Positions 13,583 through 22,992 are shown, counted from the first letter of the stretch. The stretch is 64,000 nucleotides of DNA from Saccharopolyspora ipomoeae (GCF_029952525.1 NZ_JASAOF010000026.1:25506-89505); one strand, 5' to 3'. Notes: a model not told the origin generated them from the letters alone. Numbers and translations are program-made.

Positions 13583-15127
13583 GTGAAGGGTTCCGAAGGA
13601 CTGCTGGCCACCGCCGCTGCCGCCGGTGTCGACATCTGCTTCGCCAACCCCGGAACCACCGAGATCCCGCTGGTCGAGGCCTTCGACCAGGTTCCCGGGA
13701 TGCGGGCGGTGCTTGGCCTGTCCGAGGGCGTGGTGACCGGCGCGGCCGACGGCTACGGCCGGATGACCGGGACGCCCGCGCTCACCCTGCTGCACCTCGG
13801 GCCCGGGTTCGCCAACGGGATCGCGAACCTGCACAACGCCCGCCGCGCCCGCACCCCGATCATCAACCTGATCGGTGAGCACGCCTCCTGGCACCAGGCC
13901 GCTGACGCACCGCTGCACAGCGACATCGAGTCGCTGGCCAAGCCGGTGTCGGGCTGGGTGGGCCGGACGTCGTCGACGGCGGCCGCCGCGGGCGAGTTCG
14001 CCGAGGCCTACCTCGCGGCGCTGCGGACGCGGCTGCCCGCGACGCTGATCGCCGCCGCCGACCACATGTGGAGCCAGGGCGCCATGCCGGTCGCGGTGCC
14101 CGCCGCGCCGGAGCGCCCGCAGGTCGACGAGCAGCGGATCGCCGAGATCGCGAAGGTCCTCTCGGCCGGGCGACGTCCGGTGCTGCTGCTGGGCGGTCAG
14201 GCGGTGGAGAGCGCCGAGGGCATCCGCACGGCGGCCCGGATCGCGGCGACGGTGGGTGCCGAGGTCCTCGCCGAGCGCGGCAGCGCGCGGATGGAGCGCG
14301 GTCCGGGCATCCCCCCGGTGCGGACGCTGCCGTACTTCCCGGAGGCGGTCACCGAGGCGTTCGAGGGCTTCTCGGACCTGATCCTCGTCGGCGCCCGCAC
14401 CCCGGTCTCGTTCTTCGGCTACCGCGGTCAGCCCAGCCACCCGCTGCCCGACGGGATCAAGGTGCACGAGCTGGCCGACACCGACGCTGACGCGCTGCGC
14501 GCCCTGGCGGCGCTGGCCGAGGCCACCGGCAGCGCGGCCGAGGAACCGCCGCACGCGAAGCGCCCGGAGGTCGCGAACCCGTCAGGGCCGCTGGACGCGA
14601 ACGCGATCGCGGCGGCGATCGTGCTCACCCAGCCGGAGCACGCGATCATCGTCAACGAGGGCGTGTCGTCCTCGGCGGCCTACCCGGCGATCGCCGACGC
14701 CGCGCCCGCGCACTGCGAGCTGTCGCAGACCGGCGGGGCGATCGGCATGGGCATGCCGGTGGCCACGGGTGCGGCGATCGCCTGCCCGGACCGCGCGGTG
14801 ATCAACCTGCAGGCCGACGGCAGCGCCGCCTACACCGCCCAGGCGCTGTGGACCCAGGCCCGCGAGTCGCTGAACGTCATCACGGTGATCTGCTCCAACT
14901 CCCGCTACCGCATCCTCGACCAGGAGCTCCAGCGCGCCGGCATCGACGATCCGGGCGCCGCGGCGGCGTCGATGACGAGCCTGGGCGACCCCGCCCTCGA
15001 ATGGCAGGCGGTGGCCCGCGGCTTCGGCGTGCCCGCCCAGCGCGCCACGACCGGCGAGGAACTCCTCGCCGCCCTGCGTCATGCCCACGCCGAACCCGGC
15101 CCTCACCTGATCGAAGCGGTGCTCTGA
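13583..15127 (+). CDS. Thiamine-diphosphate enzyme, acetolactate synthase / benzoylformate decarboxylase-like
   Basis: A 514-residue ThDP enzyme with the usual three domains: an N-terminal Pyr domain (VDICFANPGTTE, catalytic Glu in LGLSEGVV at residue 48), a central Rossmann-like domain, and a C-terminal PP domain where the usual GDG motif reads ADGSAAY (NLQADGSAAYTAQALW) and pairs with the downstream CSNSRY. It resembles proteins annotated as acetolactate synthase large subunit-like, but no small subunit follows, so branched-chain amino acid synthesis is unlikely. The GTG at 13583 has GGAG 5 nt upstream and is preferred over the GTG at 13565. The reaction, 2-oxoacid decarboxylation or carboligation, is unassigned. 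Confidence 0.85.
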   Translation: MKGSEGLLATAAAAGVDICFANPGTTEIPLVEAFDQVPGMRAVLGLSEGVVTGAADGYGRMTGTPALTLLHLGPGFANGIANLHNARRARTPIINLIGEHASWHQAADAPLHSDIESLAKPVSGWVGRTSSTAAAAGEFAEAYLAALRTRLPATLIAAADHMWSQGAMPVAVPAAPERPQVDEQRIAEIAKVLSAGRRPVLLLGGQAVESAEGIRTAARIAATVGAEVLAERGSARMERGPGIPPVRTLPYFPEAVTEAFEGFSDLILVGARTPVSFFGYRGQPSHPLPDGIKVHELADTDADALRALAALAEATGSAAEEPPHAKRPEVANPSGPLDANAIAAAIVLTQPEHAIIVNEGVSSSAAYPAIADAAPAHCELSQTGGAIGMGMPVATGAAIACPDRAVINLQADGSAAYTAQALWTQARESLNVITVICSNSRYRILDQELQRAGIDDPGAAAASMTSLGDPALEWQAVARGFGVPAQRATTGEELLAALRHAHAEPGPHLIEAVL

Positions 15128-15180
15128 GGGACGGGTCCCCGCTACCCCGGCCGGACAGACCGCAGACAGTTCCCAACATG

Positions 15181-15212
15181 CCTCATATGAGACAGCCCTG
15201 TCTCATATGAGG
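15181..15212. promoter_or_regulatory. Perfect palindromic operator of the TetR/MFS pair
   Basis: CCTCATATGAGACAG (15181-15195) and its exact complement (15198-15212) are separated by only CC. Each arm also contains the self-complementary decamer CTCATATGAG, so two repressor dimers could bind. It ends just before TAGCGT (15213-15218), a likely -10 hexamer lying 6 nt before the tetR ATG. The operator therefore covers the promoter, the expected arrangement for autorepression relieved by an efflux substrate. Confidence 0.85.
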
Positions 15213-15224
15213 TAGCGTTGACTC

Positions 15225-15773
15225 ATGGCTGTCGACCGGAATCAGATCTTGAACGCCGCTGCGTCGTTGCTGGCACGCAGGAGCACCGCACCGATGGACG
15301 AGGTGGCGCGGGCCGCCGGGATCAGTCGGGCGACGCTGAACCGGCACTTCGCGGGACGTGATGCGCTCGTGCTCGCGCTCCAGGAGCTCGGGATCGCCCG
15401 CTGCGAGGAGGCGCTGGACGCCGCTCGGCTGGAGGACGGCTCTACCGAGGAGGCGCTCCGGCGAGGCATCCAGGAACTCGCGCCTTCGGCGGATCTGATC
15501 AACTTCCTGTACTGCGAGAGCCAGCTCTTCGAACCCGAGCACCACCACGAGGGATGGGATCGCATCGACGCCCGGCTGACCGAGTTCTTCCGGCTCGGCC
15601 AGCAGCGCGGCGATCTCCGGATCGACCTGAGCCCCGCGTGGCTCACCGAAGCCCTCTACGGCCTGCTCGGGTCGGCTGCTTGGGCGATCACCGACGGTCG
15701 CCTGGCGCGCAAGGACTTCACCTTCATGGTCTCCGAGCTGCTGCTCGGCGGAGCCCGGAAGCAGGGATCATGA
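15225..15773 (+). CDS. TetR-family transcriptional regulator
   Basis: 182 residues. The N-terminal helix-turn-helix reads MDEVARAAGISRATLNRHFAGRD (about residues 24-46), typical of TetR/AcrR, and is followed by an all-helical ligand domain. No ribosome binding site precedes the ATG, but TAGCGT lies 6 nt upstream, so the transcript is probably leaderless. Its TGA overlaps the ATG of the downstream MFS exporter. With the palindrome just upstream, it most likely represses its own operon and is released by the exported compound. Confidence 0.92.
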   Translation: MAVDRNQILNAAASLLARRSTAPMDEVARAAGISRATLNRHFAGRDALVLALQELGIARCEEALDAARLEDGSTEEALRRGIQELAPSADLINFLYCESQLFEPEHHHEGWDRIDARLTEFFRLGQQRGDLRIDLSPAWLTEALYGLLGSAAWAITDGRLARKDFTFMVSELLLGGARKQGS

Positions 15774-17266
15774 CCCCGACGCTCCATCCCCCGCACCCGG
15801 TGGCGCGACCAGGCCGCTGGATCGCGCTGAGCGCCTTGGCGCTGGCCGTGCTGCTGGTGACCGTCGACGCGACGGTCCTCGGCCTGGCCACGCCCTACAT
15901 CAGCGCGGAGTTGCGCCCCTCGGGCACGCAGCTGCTCTGGATCGGCGACGTCTACTCGTTCGTGCTGGCGGGCCTGCTGGTGTCGATGGGCAGCCTCGGC
16001 GACCGCATCGGGCGCAAGCGCCTGCTGCTGGTGGGCGCGACCGCTTTCGGCCTGGTCTCGGTGCTCAACGCCTTCGCCCCGACCGCCGAGCTGATGATCG
16101 TGGCCCGGGCTCTGCTCGGCATCGCCGGGGCGACCCTCATGCCGGCGACCCTCGCGCTGATCCGCAACCTCTTCGAGGATCCGCGCGAACGCAGCCTCGC
16201 GATCGGCATCTGGGGCGCGGCGGGCTCAGGTGGCATGGCCGTCGGCCCGGTGCTCGGCGGAGTCCTGCTGGAGCACTTCTGGTGGGGTTCGGTGTTCCTG
16301 ATCAACGTGCCGGTGATGGCGGTCCTCGTCCTGGTCGGCATCGTCACGCTGCCCGAATCCCGCGACCCGAACCCAGGCCCGTGGGACCTGATCAGCGTCG
16401 GCCTGTCCATGTCCGGGATGCTCGGAGTCGTCTACGCGATCAAGGAGATCACCGCGCACGGTCCCTCCTGGGGCGCGCTCGCCGCGGCGGTGATCGGCGC
16501 CGCGGGACTGGCCGGGTTCGTCCGCCGACAGCTGGTGCTGGAGCGGCCGCTGCTGAACATGCGGCTGTTCGCCGATCGCGCGTTCAGCGGTGCGGTGCTC
16601 GCGGACCTCATGGCCATCCTCGGCCTCGCCGGTCTCACCTACTTCCTGTCCCAGTTCTTCCAGCTGGTGCAGGGGCGCGGACCGCTGGAGGCCGGGCTGG
16701 CCGAGCTCCCCGCCGTCCTCGGCGCCGTGGTGGGCGGACTGCTCGCGGGCCGCGCCGCCCGGGCGATGTCGGTGCGGGTGGCGGTCGCCGGTGGACTCGC
16801 GGCGGTCGGGCTGTCGCTGGCCGTGCTGACCGCGGTGAGCCGAGACACCGGGTACCCGTTCCTGGGCTCGCTGCTGCTGATCGTCGGCTTCGGCGCGGGC
16901 ATGGCCTTCACCGTGACCGCCGATGTCATCCTCTCCACCGTGCACCCGGATCAGGCGGGCGCGGCCTCAGCGGTGTCGGAGATGGCCCACGAGCTCGGAG
17001 CCGCGCTGGGCATCGCCGTGCTGGGCTCGATCGTCACCGGTGCCTACCGGGCCTTCCCGGCACCGCCCGGCACTCCCGGTTCCGCCCGCGAATCCCTCGG
17101 CGGCGCGGTGGACGCCGCGCCGCGGCTGACGCCGGAGTCCGCCGGAGCGCTACTCGACGCCGCCCGCGCCGCGTTCGTCGACGGACTCTCCCTCGCAGCG
17201 GGAGCCGGGGCCGTCATCCTGCTCGCAGCCGCCGTCGCGTCCTGGTTCTTCCTCGACGAGCGCTGA
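15770..17266 (+). CDS. MFS drug:H+ antiporter, DHA2 (14-helix, EmrB/QacA) family
   Basis: A 498-residue integral membrane exporter with about 14 hydrophobic helices. DHA2 features visible are LLVTVDATVLGLATPYI in helix 1 with the membrane Asp, motif A GSLGDRIGRKRLL in the loop after helix 2, and the motif C-like region GIWGAAGSGGMAVGPVLGGVLL in helix 5. It overlaps the tetR stop by 4 nt (ATGA) and so is translationally coupled. It probably exports a hydrophobic or cationic drug using the proton gradient. The substrate is not predictable. Confidence 0.93.
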   Translation: MTPTLHPPHPVARPGRWIALSALALAVLLVTVDATVLGLATPYISAELRPSGTQLLWIGDVYSFVLAGLLVSMGSLGDRIGRKRLLLVGATAFGLVSVLNAFAPTAELMIVARALLGIAGATLMPATLALIRNLFEDPRERSLAIGIWGAAGSGGMAVGPVLGGVLLEHFWWGSVFLINVPVMAVLVLVGIVTLPESRDPNPGPWDLISVGLSMSGMLGVVYAIKEITAHGPSWGALAAAVIGAAGLAGFVRRQLVLERPLLNMRLFADRAFSGAVLADLMAILGLAGLTYFLSQFFQLVQGRGPLEAGLAELPAVLGAVVGGLLAGRAARAMSVRVAVAGGLAAVGLSLAVLTAVSRDTGYPFLGSLLLIVGFGAGMAFTVTADVILSTVHPDQAGAASAVSEMAHELGAALGIAVLGSIVTGAYRAFPAPPGTPGSARESLGGAVDAAPRLTPESAGALLDAARAAFVDGLSLAAGAGAVILLAAAVASWFFLDER

Positions 17267-17281
17267 TCCCGGGAACGACGA

Positions 17282-17310
17282 GAGCCCCACCGCACCCGGC
17301 GGTGGGGCTC
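17282..17310. terminator. Bidirectional terminator between MFS gene and korB
   Basis: Perfect 12-bp stem GAGCCCCACCGC (17282-17293) with its complement (17299-17310) and a 5-nt loop, between two convergent genes. Confidence 0.85.
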
Positions 17311-17320
17311 CGGACGGCGA

Positions 17321-18382
17321 TCAGATCGTCCAGGTGTCGTTTCCGGTGAGAAGCTTCTGCAGGTCTGCGGGCTTGGCCTGCTCGGCCTGGGCGACCTGCT
17401 CGCGGGCGAGGTCGTCGTAGGTGGGCCGGGTCGTGTTGCGGAAGATGCCGGTGATGGCCGGGTTGAGGTCCTGACCGCCCAGCCGCGAGAGCGCGAAGGC
17501 CAGCGACGGGTCCTCCCGCTCGGCGTCGTGCACCACGACCTGCCCCGAGTCCACTTCGGACAGCTTGGCCACGCGCAGCCCCTCGGGCCCCTGCACGACG
17601 CCGTACTGCTCGTCCTCGGGCCCGAAGGTGATCGGCTCGCCGTGCTGCAGGGTGACGATGCGGCGTTCCTTCTCGTCGTTGTCCTTGAGGACGTCGAAGG
17701 CGCCGTCGTTGAAGATCGGGCAGTTCTGGTAGATCTCGACCAGCGCGCTGCCCCGGTGCTCGGCGGCGGCCTTGAGCGTGGCGGTGACGTTGGCGCGATC
17801 GGAGTCGATCACCCGCGCCACGAACGACGCCTCGGCGCCCAACGCCAGCGAGACCGGGTTGAACGGGTGGTCCAGCGAACCGGCCGGGGTGGACTTGGTG
17901 ACCTTGCCGACCTCGCTGGTCGGCGAGTACTGGCCCTTGGTCAGCCCGTAGATCCGGTTGTTGAACAGCAGGATCTTCAGGTTCACGTTGCGGCGCAGCG
18001 CGTGGATGAGGTGGTTGCCGCCGATCGACAGCGCGTCGCCGTCACCGGTGACCACCCACACCGACAGGTCCGGCCGCGAGGTCGCCAGACCGGTCGCGAT
18101 GGCCGGGGCGCGTCCGTGGATGGAGTGCATCCCGTAGGTGTTCATGTAGTACGGGAACCGGGAGGAACACCCGATGCCCGAGACGAACACGATGTTCTCC
18201 CGCTTGAGCCCCAACGAGGGCAGGAAGCTCTGGACCGCGTTGAGCACGACGTAGTCGCCGCACCCCGGGCACCAGCGCACCTCCTGATCGGACTTGAAGT
18301 CCTTGGCCTTCTGCGGCGCATCAGCGGCCGGCACCCCGGCCAGCCCGCCGAGAGACGGCATTCCCAGCTCGGTGGCGGTCAC
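17321..18382 (-). CDS. korB: 2-oxoglutarate:ferredoxin oxidoreductase, beta subunit
   Basis: 353 residues. The ThDP-binding subunit of the CoA-acylating 2-oxoacid:ferredoxin oxidoreductase that, with KorA, oxidatively decarboxylates 2-oxoglutarate (or a related 2-oxoacid) and reduces ferredoxin. Visible are WCPGCGDY near residue 38, the [4Fe-4S]/ThDP-region Cys in SGIGCSSR, and the ThDP motif GDGDALSIGGNHLIHALRRN ending at LFNN. It overlaps korA by 4 nt. This oxygen-tolerant two-subunit form is the alternative to, or partner of, 2-oxoglutarate dehydrogenase in mycobacteria and relatives. Confidence 0.95.
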   Translation of the reverse strand: MTATELGMPSLGGLAGVPAADAPQKAKDFKSDQEVRWCPGCGDYVVLNAVQSFLPSLGLKRENIVFVSGIGCSSRFPYYMNTYGMHSIHGRAPAIATGLATSRPDLSVWVVTGDGDALSIGGNHLIHALRRNVNLKILLFNNRIYGLTKGQYSPTSEVGKVTKSTPAGSLDHPFNPVSLALGAEASFVARVIDSDRANVTATLKAAAEHRGSALVEIYQNCPIFNDGAFDVLKDNDEKERRIVTLQHGEPITFGPEDEQYGVVQGPEGLRVAKLSEVDSGQVVVHDAEREDPSLAFALSRLGGQDLNPAITGIFRNTTRPTYDDLAREQVAQAEQAKPADLQKLLTGNDTWTI

Positions 18383-20259
18383 GCGGACACCCCCTGCACG
18401 ACGTCGTTGAGCACGTTCTGGAGTTCTTCGGCCTGGAAGGGCAGGCCGGCGACCTTGGTGTAGGACTGCACGTCGACGAGGTAGCGGGCGCGCAGCAGCA
18501 TCGCCAGCTGGCCGAGGTTCATCTCGGGCACGATGACCTTGTCGTAGCCGCGCAGCACCTCACCGAGGTTGGCGGGCATCGGGTTGAGGTGGCGCAGGTG
18601 GGCGCTGGCGACCTGGAGCCCCTGCGCGCGCACCCGGCGGCAGGCCGCGCCGATCGGGCCGAACGACGAGCCCCAGCCCAGCACCAGCACCTTCGCCTCG
18701 CCCGAGGGGTCGTCGACGGTGATGTCCGGGACGCTGATGCCGTCGATCTTGCGCTGCCGCAACCGGGTCATGTGGTCGTGGTTGTCCGGGTCGTAGGAGA
18801 TGTTGCCCTTGCCGTCGGCCTTCTCCAGACCGCCGACCCGGTGCTCCAGCCCGGGCGTTCCCGGCACGGCCCACTCGCGGGCGAGGGTCTCCTCGTCGCG
18901 CACGTAGGGCCAGAACTCGCCGGAGCCGTCGGTGGCGTTGGGTTCGGTCGCGAACTCCACGCTCAGGTCCGGCAGGTTCGCCACGTCCGGGATCAGCCAC
19001 GGCTCGGAGCCGTTGGCGATCGCCCCGTCCGACAGCAGCAGCACCGGGGTCCGGTACTGCAACGCGATCCGGGCCGCGTCCAGCGCGATCTCGAAGCAGT
19101 CCGCGGGAGAGCAGGGCGCCAGCACCGGCACCGGCGACTCGCCGTTGCGGCCGTAGAGCGCCTGCAGCAGGTCGGCCTGCTCGGTCTTGGTCGGCAGACC
19201 CGTCGACGGGCCACCCCGCTGGATGTCGCACACCAGCAGCGGCAGCTCCAGCGCCACGCCCAGGCCGATGGTCTCCGACTTCAGCGCCAGACCGGGACCG
19301 GACGTGGTCGTCACGCCCAGCGAGCCGCCGAAGGAGGCGCCCAGCGCCGCACCGACACCGGCGATCTCGTCCTCGGCCTGGAAGGTGGTGACGCCGAAGT
19401 TCTTGTGCTTGGCCAGCTCGTGGAGCACGTCCGAGGCCGGGGTGATCGGGTAGGTGCCCAGGAACACCGGAAGCCTGCTGCGCTGACCGGCCGCGACGAT
19501 CCCGTACGCGAGCGCGGTGTTGCCGGTGATCTGCCGGTAGGTGCCCTCGGGCAGCTTGGCCGGGGCGACCTCGTAGGTGACGGCGAACGACTCGGTCGTC
19601 TCGCCGTAGTTCCAGCCGGCCCGGAAGGCGAGCACGTTGGCCTCGGCGATCTCGGGTTTCTTCGCGAACTTCTCCCGCAGGAAGTTCTCGGTGCCCTCGG
19701 TCGGCCGGTGGTACATCCACGAGAGCAACCCGAGCGCGAACATGTTCTTGCAGCGCTCGGCGTCCTTCTTGCCCAGCCCGGTCTCGGCCAGCGCGCCCTG
19801 GGTCAGGGTGCCCATCTGCACCCGGTGCACGGCGTATAGGTCGTCGAGGACCTCGCCCTCCAGGGGGTCCGCGTCGTAGCCGACCTTGGTCAGGTTGCGC
19901 TTGGTGAACTCATCGGTGTTGACGATCAGGATCCCACCATGCGGGAGGTCGCCGAGGTTGGCCTTCAACGCCGCCGGGTTCATCGCCACCAGCACGTCCG
20001 GCCGATCACCGGGCGTGAGGATGTCGTAGTCGGCGAAGTGCAGCTGGAAGCTCGACACCCCCGGCAGCGTGCCGGCGGGGGCCCGGATCTCGGCCGGGAA
20101 GTTCGGCAGCGTGGCCAGGTCGTTCCCGAAGGCCGCGGCCTCCGAGGTGAACCGATCGCCGGTCAGCTGCATTCCGTCACCGGAGTCACCGGCGAAGCGA
20201 ATCACGACCCGGTTCAGCTTGCGGGTCCCGTTCGTCCGGTGTCCGTTCGTCGCGCCCAA
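18379..20259 (-). CDS. korA: 2-oxoglutarate:ferredoxin oxidoreductase, alpha(gamma) subunit
   Basis: 626 residues: an N-terminal gamma domain (VIRFAGDSGDGMQLTGDRF, about 18-200) fused to the pyrimidine-binding alpha domain (about 225-620), with the QAEDEIAGVGAALGAS and TSGPGLALKSE blocks typical of the family. Together with KorB it forms the ferredoxin-reducing 2-oxoacid oxidoreductase of the TCA cycle. The start is placed at a TTG with an AAGGGG about 10 nt upstream; a later start would cut into the conserved N-terminus. The korAB pair is its own operon on the minus strand, with a divergent promoter region at 20260-20615. Confidence 0.95.
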   Translation of the reverse strand: MGATNGHRTNGTRKLNRVVIRFAGDSGDGMQLTGDRFTSEAAAFGNDLATLPNFPAEIRAPAGTLPGVSSFQLHFADYDILTPGDRPDVLVAMNPAALKANLGDLPHGGILIVNTDEFTKRNLTKVGYDADPLEGEVLDDLYAVHRVQMGTLTQGALAETGLGKKDAERCKNMFALGLLSWMYHRPTEGTENFLREKFAKKPEIAEANVLAFRAGWNYGETTESFAVTYEVAPAKLPEGTYRQITGNTALAYGIVAAGQRSRLPVFLGTYPITPASDVLHELAKHKNFGVTTFQAEDEIAGVGAALGASFGGSLGVTTTSGPGLALKSETIGLGVALELPLLVCDIQRGGPSTGLPTKTEQADLLQALYGRNGESPVPVLAPCSPADCFEIALDAARIALQYRTPVLLLSDGAIANGSEPWLIPDVANLPDLSVEFATEPNATDGSGEFWPYVRDEETLAREWAVPGTPGLEHRVGGLEKADGKGNISYDPDNHDHMTRLRQRKIDGISVPDITVDDPSGEAKVLVLGWGSSFGPIGAACRRVRAQGLQVASAHLRHLNPMPANLGEVLRGYDKVIVPEMNLGQLAMLLRARYLVDVQSYTKVAGLPFQAEELQNVLNDVVQGVSA

Positions 20260-20615
20260 TTGATCCGTTCCCCTTCAATTGCAGGCAACGTTCGTCCCGT
20301 GGCGAACGATACAGGTAGTGGAGTGGTCGCGATCACGGAGTCGATCTTGTCGGTCACCGTGCGCGAGCCCCCGCACGGAACGATCCAGTTCCGGATTCCC
20401 GCGCAGGCAGGAGCACCTGTATCGATGGTGCAACCGGCGGATGAACGGACGCTACGGACAGTTGACCGGGAAAACTGTGATCTGCCACACCATCACCCGC
20501 TCTCATGATGCGGGAAAACGATCGCTCAACTGGCCGATGCCCAGCGGGGTCCGGGTCGGATTACATCTCAGGCCGGACCACCCGTCCGGTCGAGCCCGCC
20601 CGTGGAGGAACACAC
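20260..20615. promoter_or_regulatory. Divergent promoter region of korAB and an alpha/beta hydrolase
   Basis: 356 bases without a gene. Close to korA sits the small inverted repeat CGTTCG-N8-CGAACG (about 20289-20308), a possible operator. No -10/-35 pair can be called with confidence. Confidence 0.35.
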
Positions 20616-21548
20616 ATGCCGCTGCACCCGGAAGCCGAACCGTTCGTCGCACGAGCCCGGGAGCAGTTCCCCGATCTCGGCGGTGAGGTCACCGATGCCG
20701 CGACCGCCCGCAGGCTCTCCGCCGCGCGCAGCTCGCGACGGCCGCGCCCGGAGGTCGAGCGCACCGAGGACCGGCTGATCCCGGGTTCCTACGGCGTGGA
20801 GGTGCCGGTGCGGATCCACTGGCCGAGCACCGCGACCGCGCTGCCGATGATCGTCTACTTCCACGGCGGCGGCTGGGTGCTCGGCGACCTGGACTCCCAC
20901 GACGGCTTGGCGCGCACGATGGCCAACGCCGCCGAGGCGATCGTGATCTCGGTCGACTACCGGCTCGCCCCCGAGCACCGCTACCCCGCCGCCGTCGAGG
21001 ACGCCTACTCCGCCACGGTGTGGGCGGCCGAGCACGCGGCCGAGCTGGGCGGCGACGCCACCAGGCTCGTCGTGGCCGGTGACAGCGCCGGCGGCAACCT
21101 CGCCGCGGTCACCGCTCTGCAGTGCCAGGAGCGCGGAACCCCGGACCTGGCCTTCCAGCTGCTGATCTACCCGATCACCGACCACGACTTCACCACCGAG
21201 TCCTACGTGGACAGCAGCCTGGACTGCATGCTCACCAAGCAGCACATGATGTGGTTCTGGGACGAGTACGCCCCGGACCTGGAAGTCCGCGACCACCCGC
21301 ACGCCTCCCCGCTGCGCGCCGACGACCTCACCGGCCTGCCGCCCGCGCACGTGCTCACCGTCGGCATGGATCCGCTGCGCACCGAGGGCCGCCGATACGC
21401 CGAGCGGCTCAAGGAGGCAGGCGTGCCGACCTCCACCCAGCACTGCCCCGGCCTGTTCCACGGTTTCGCCCCGGACTCCGAGCAGATCCCGGTGGCGGCG
21501 GAGGCGATGCGCGAGCTCTTCGCGGTGCTGCGCGCCGCGCTCGGCTAG
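20616..21548 (+). CDS. Alpha/beta hydrolase of the hormone-sensitive lipase family (esterase)
   Basis: 310 residues. HGGGW at 83-87 forms the oxyanion hole and GDSAGG at 155-160 holds the nucleophile Ser157. Asp252 in GMDPL and His282 in LFHGF complete the triad. These are the marks of the hormone-sensitive lipase group (acetyl-hydrolase/carboxylesterase, like many LipN/LipW-type proteins). No signal peptide, so cytosolic. The ATG at 20616 is preceded by GTGGAGGAA. The frame extends upstream to 20505 but without a ribosome binding site. It probably hydrolyses short-chain esters; the natural substrate is unknown. Confidence 0.9.
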   Translation: MPLHPEAEPFVARAREQFPDLGGEVTDAATARRLSAARSSRRPRPEVERTEDRLIPGSYGVEVPVRIHWPSTATALPMIVYFHGGGWVLGDLDSHDGLARTMANAAEAIVISVDYRLAPEHRYPAAVEDAYSATVWAAEHAAELGGDATRLVVAGDSAGGNLAAVTALQCQERGTPDLAFQLLIYPITDHDFTTESYVDSSLDCMLTKQHMMWFWDEYAPDLEVRDHPHASPLRADDLTGLPPAHVLTVGMDPLRTEGRRYAERLKEAGVPTSTQHCPGLFHGFAPDSEQIPVAAEAMRELFAVLRAALG

Positions 21549-21613
21549 CGCACCAGCGCCTCGGGTGGTGCGGTGGGAACGAGAACGGGACACCGCAGAC
21601 GGGGGTGGGCCAG

Positions 21614-22978
21614 GTGGCCGATGAGGTCGATGTCGTGGTGGTCGGGATGGGTCCGGGCGGCGAGGACGTGGCCGCCCGGCTCGGCCGGGCCGGGTTGTCG
21701 GTGGTCGGAGTCGAATCGCGGCTGGTCGGCGGCGAGTGCCCGTACTACGCGTGCATCCCGACCAAGATCATGGTCCGGGCCGCCGACGCCCTCGGCGAAG
21801 CGCGCCGGGTGCCGCAGCTGGCGGGCTCGGCGACGGTCCGGCCCGACTGGTCCCCGGTGGCCACCCGGATCCGCGACGAGGCCACGACCGGGTGGAACGA
21901 CGAGATCGCGGTCCGCCGGTTCGAAGCCACCGGCGGCAGGCTGGTGCGCGGCGTCGGCCGCATCACCGCCCCCGGGGAGGTCACCGTCGGCGATCAGGTG
22001 CTGCGCGCCCGGCGCGGCATCGTGCTCAACCCGGGCACCGAACCGGCGATCCCGCCGATCGAGGGCCTGGCCGGCACGCCGTACTGGACCAACCGCGAGG
22101 TCGTGTCGATCGAGCAGCTCCCGGACTCGCTGATCGTGCTGGGCGGCGGACCCGTGGGCCTGGAGTTCGCGCAGGTCTTCGCCCGCTTCGGCTGCGAGGT
22201 GACGGTGCTGGAGGCCCGGCCGCAGCTGCTGCCGCTCGCCGAGCCCGAGGCCGCCGAGGTCGTCACCGACCGGCTGCTGGCCGAGGGCGTGCACGTGCGG
22301 GTCGGCAGCACCGTGCGGCAGGTCAGCCACGACGAGACCGCGGGCTTCCGCGTGACCACCGACGGCGAGGAGTTCGAGGCCGAGCGTCTGCTGGTCGCCA
22401 CCGGCAGGCGCACCGACCTGCGCGCGCTGGGCGTGGCGGCGGTCGGGCTCGACGACGCGGCGCGCACCATCGAGGTCGACTCGCGGATGCGGGCAGCCGA
22501 GGGCGTTTGGGCGATCGGCGACGTGACCGGCCACGGCGCCTTCACCCACACCTCGGTCTACCAGTCGCGGATCGCCGCGGCCGACGTCCTCGGGTTGCCC
22601 GGCGCCCCGGCCGACTACCGGGCGATGCCGTCGGTGACCTTCACCGACCCGGAGGTCGCGACGGTCGGCCTCACCGAGACCCAGGCGCTGGCCGAGCACG
22701 ACCGGGTCCGCACGGCGGTGTCCCAGCTCCCGGTCTCCACCAGGGGTTTCATCCACAAGGTGGGCAACGAGGGCCTGATCAAGCTCGTCGCCGACGGCGA
22801 TCGCGGAGTGCTGGTGGGCGCGACGGTCGCGGGACCGTCGGGCGGCGAGATCCTCGGCGCGCTGGCCGTCGCGGTGCACGCCGAGGTCCCGATCGCGCTC
22901 CTCGCCGAGATGATCTTCGCGTACCCGACCTTCCACCGGGCCATCGAACCCGCCCTCGACGAGCTGCTGCAGCCCTGA
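21614..22978 (+). CDS. Pyridine nucleotide-disulfide oxidoreductase (dihydrolipoamide dehydrogenase / mercuric reductase-like)
   Basis: 454-residue flavoprotein with the complete class I layout: an N-terminal FAD dinucleotide fold (VVVVGMGPGGEDVAARL), a redox-active disulfide, an NAD(P)H fold (LIVLGGGPVGLEFAQVFARFG), a second FAD motif (GVWAIGDVTGHGAFTH) and a C-terminal dimerisation domain (AYPTFHRAIEPALDELL, where the His-x4-Glu pair is kept as H-RAIE). The usual GGTCxNxGC reads GGECPYYAC, keeping the CX4C spacing with unusual filling. Start chosen at GTG 21614 with a G-rich Shine-Dalgarno; GTG 21605 is also possible. The disulfide substrate is unknown. Confidence 0.85.
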   Translation: MADEVDVVVVGMGPGGEDVAARLGRAGLSVVGVESRLVGGECPYYACIPTKIMVRAADALGEARRVPQLAGSATVRPDWSPVATRIRDEATTGWNDEIAVRRFEATGGRLVRGVGRITAPGEVTVGDQVLRARRGIVLNPGTEPAIPPIEGLAGTPYWTNREVVSIEQLPDSLIVLGGGPVGLEFAQVFARFGCEVTVLEARPQLLPLAEPEAAEVVTDRLLAEGVHVRVGSTVRQVSHDETAGFRVTTDGEEFEAERLLVATGRRTDLRALGVAAVGLDDAARTIEVDSRMRAAEGVWAIGDVTGHGAFTHTSVYQSRIAAADVLGLPGAPADYRAMPSVTFTDPEVATVGLTETQALAEHDRVRTAVSQLPVSTRGFIHKVGNEGLIKLVADGDRGVLVGATVAGPSGGEILGALAVAVHAEVPIALLAEMIFAYPTFHRAIEPALDELLQP

Positions 22979-22992
22979 GGGCACTCGCCTTC

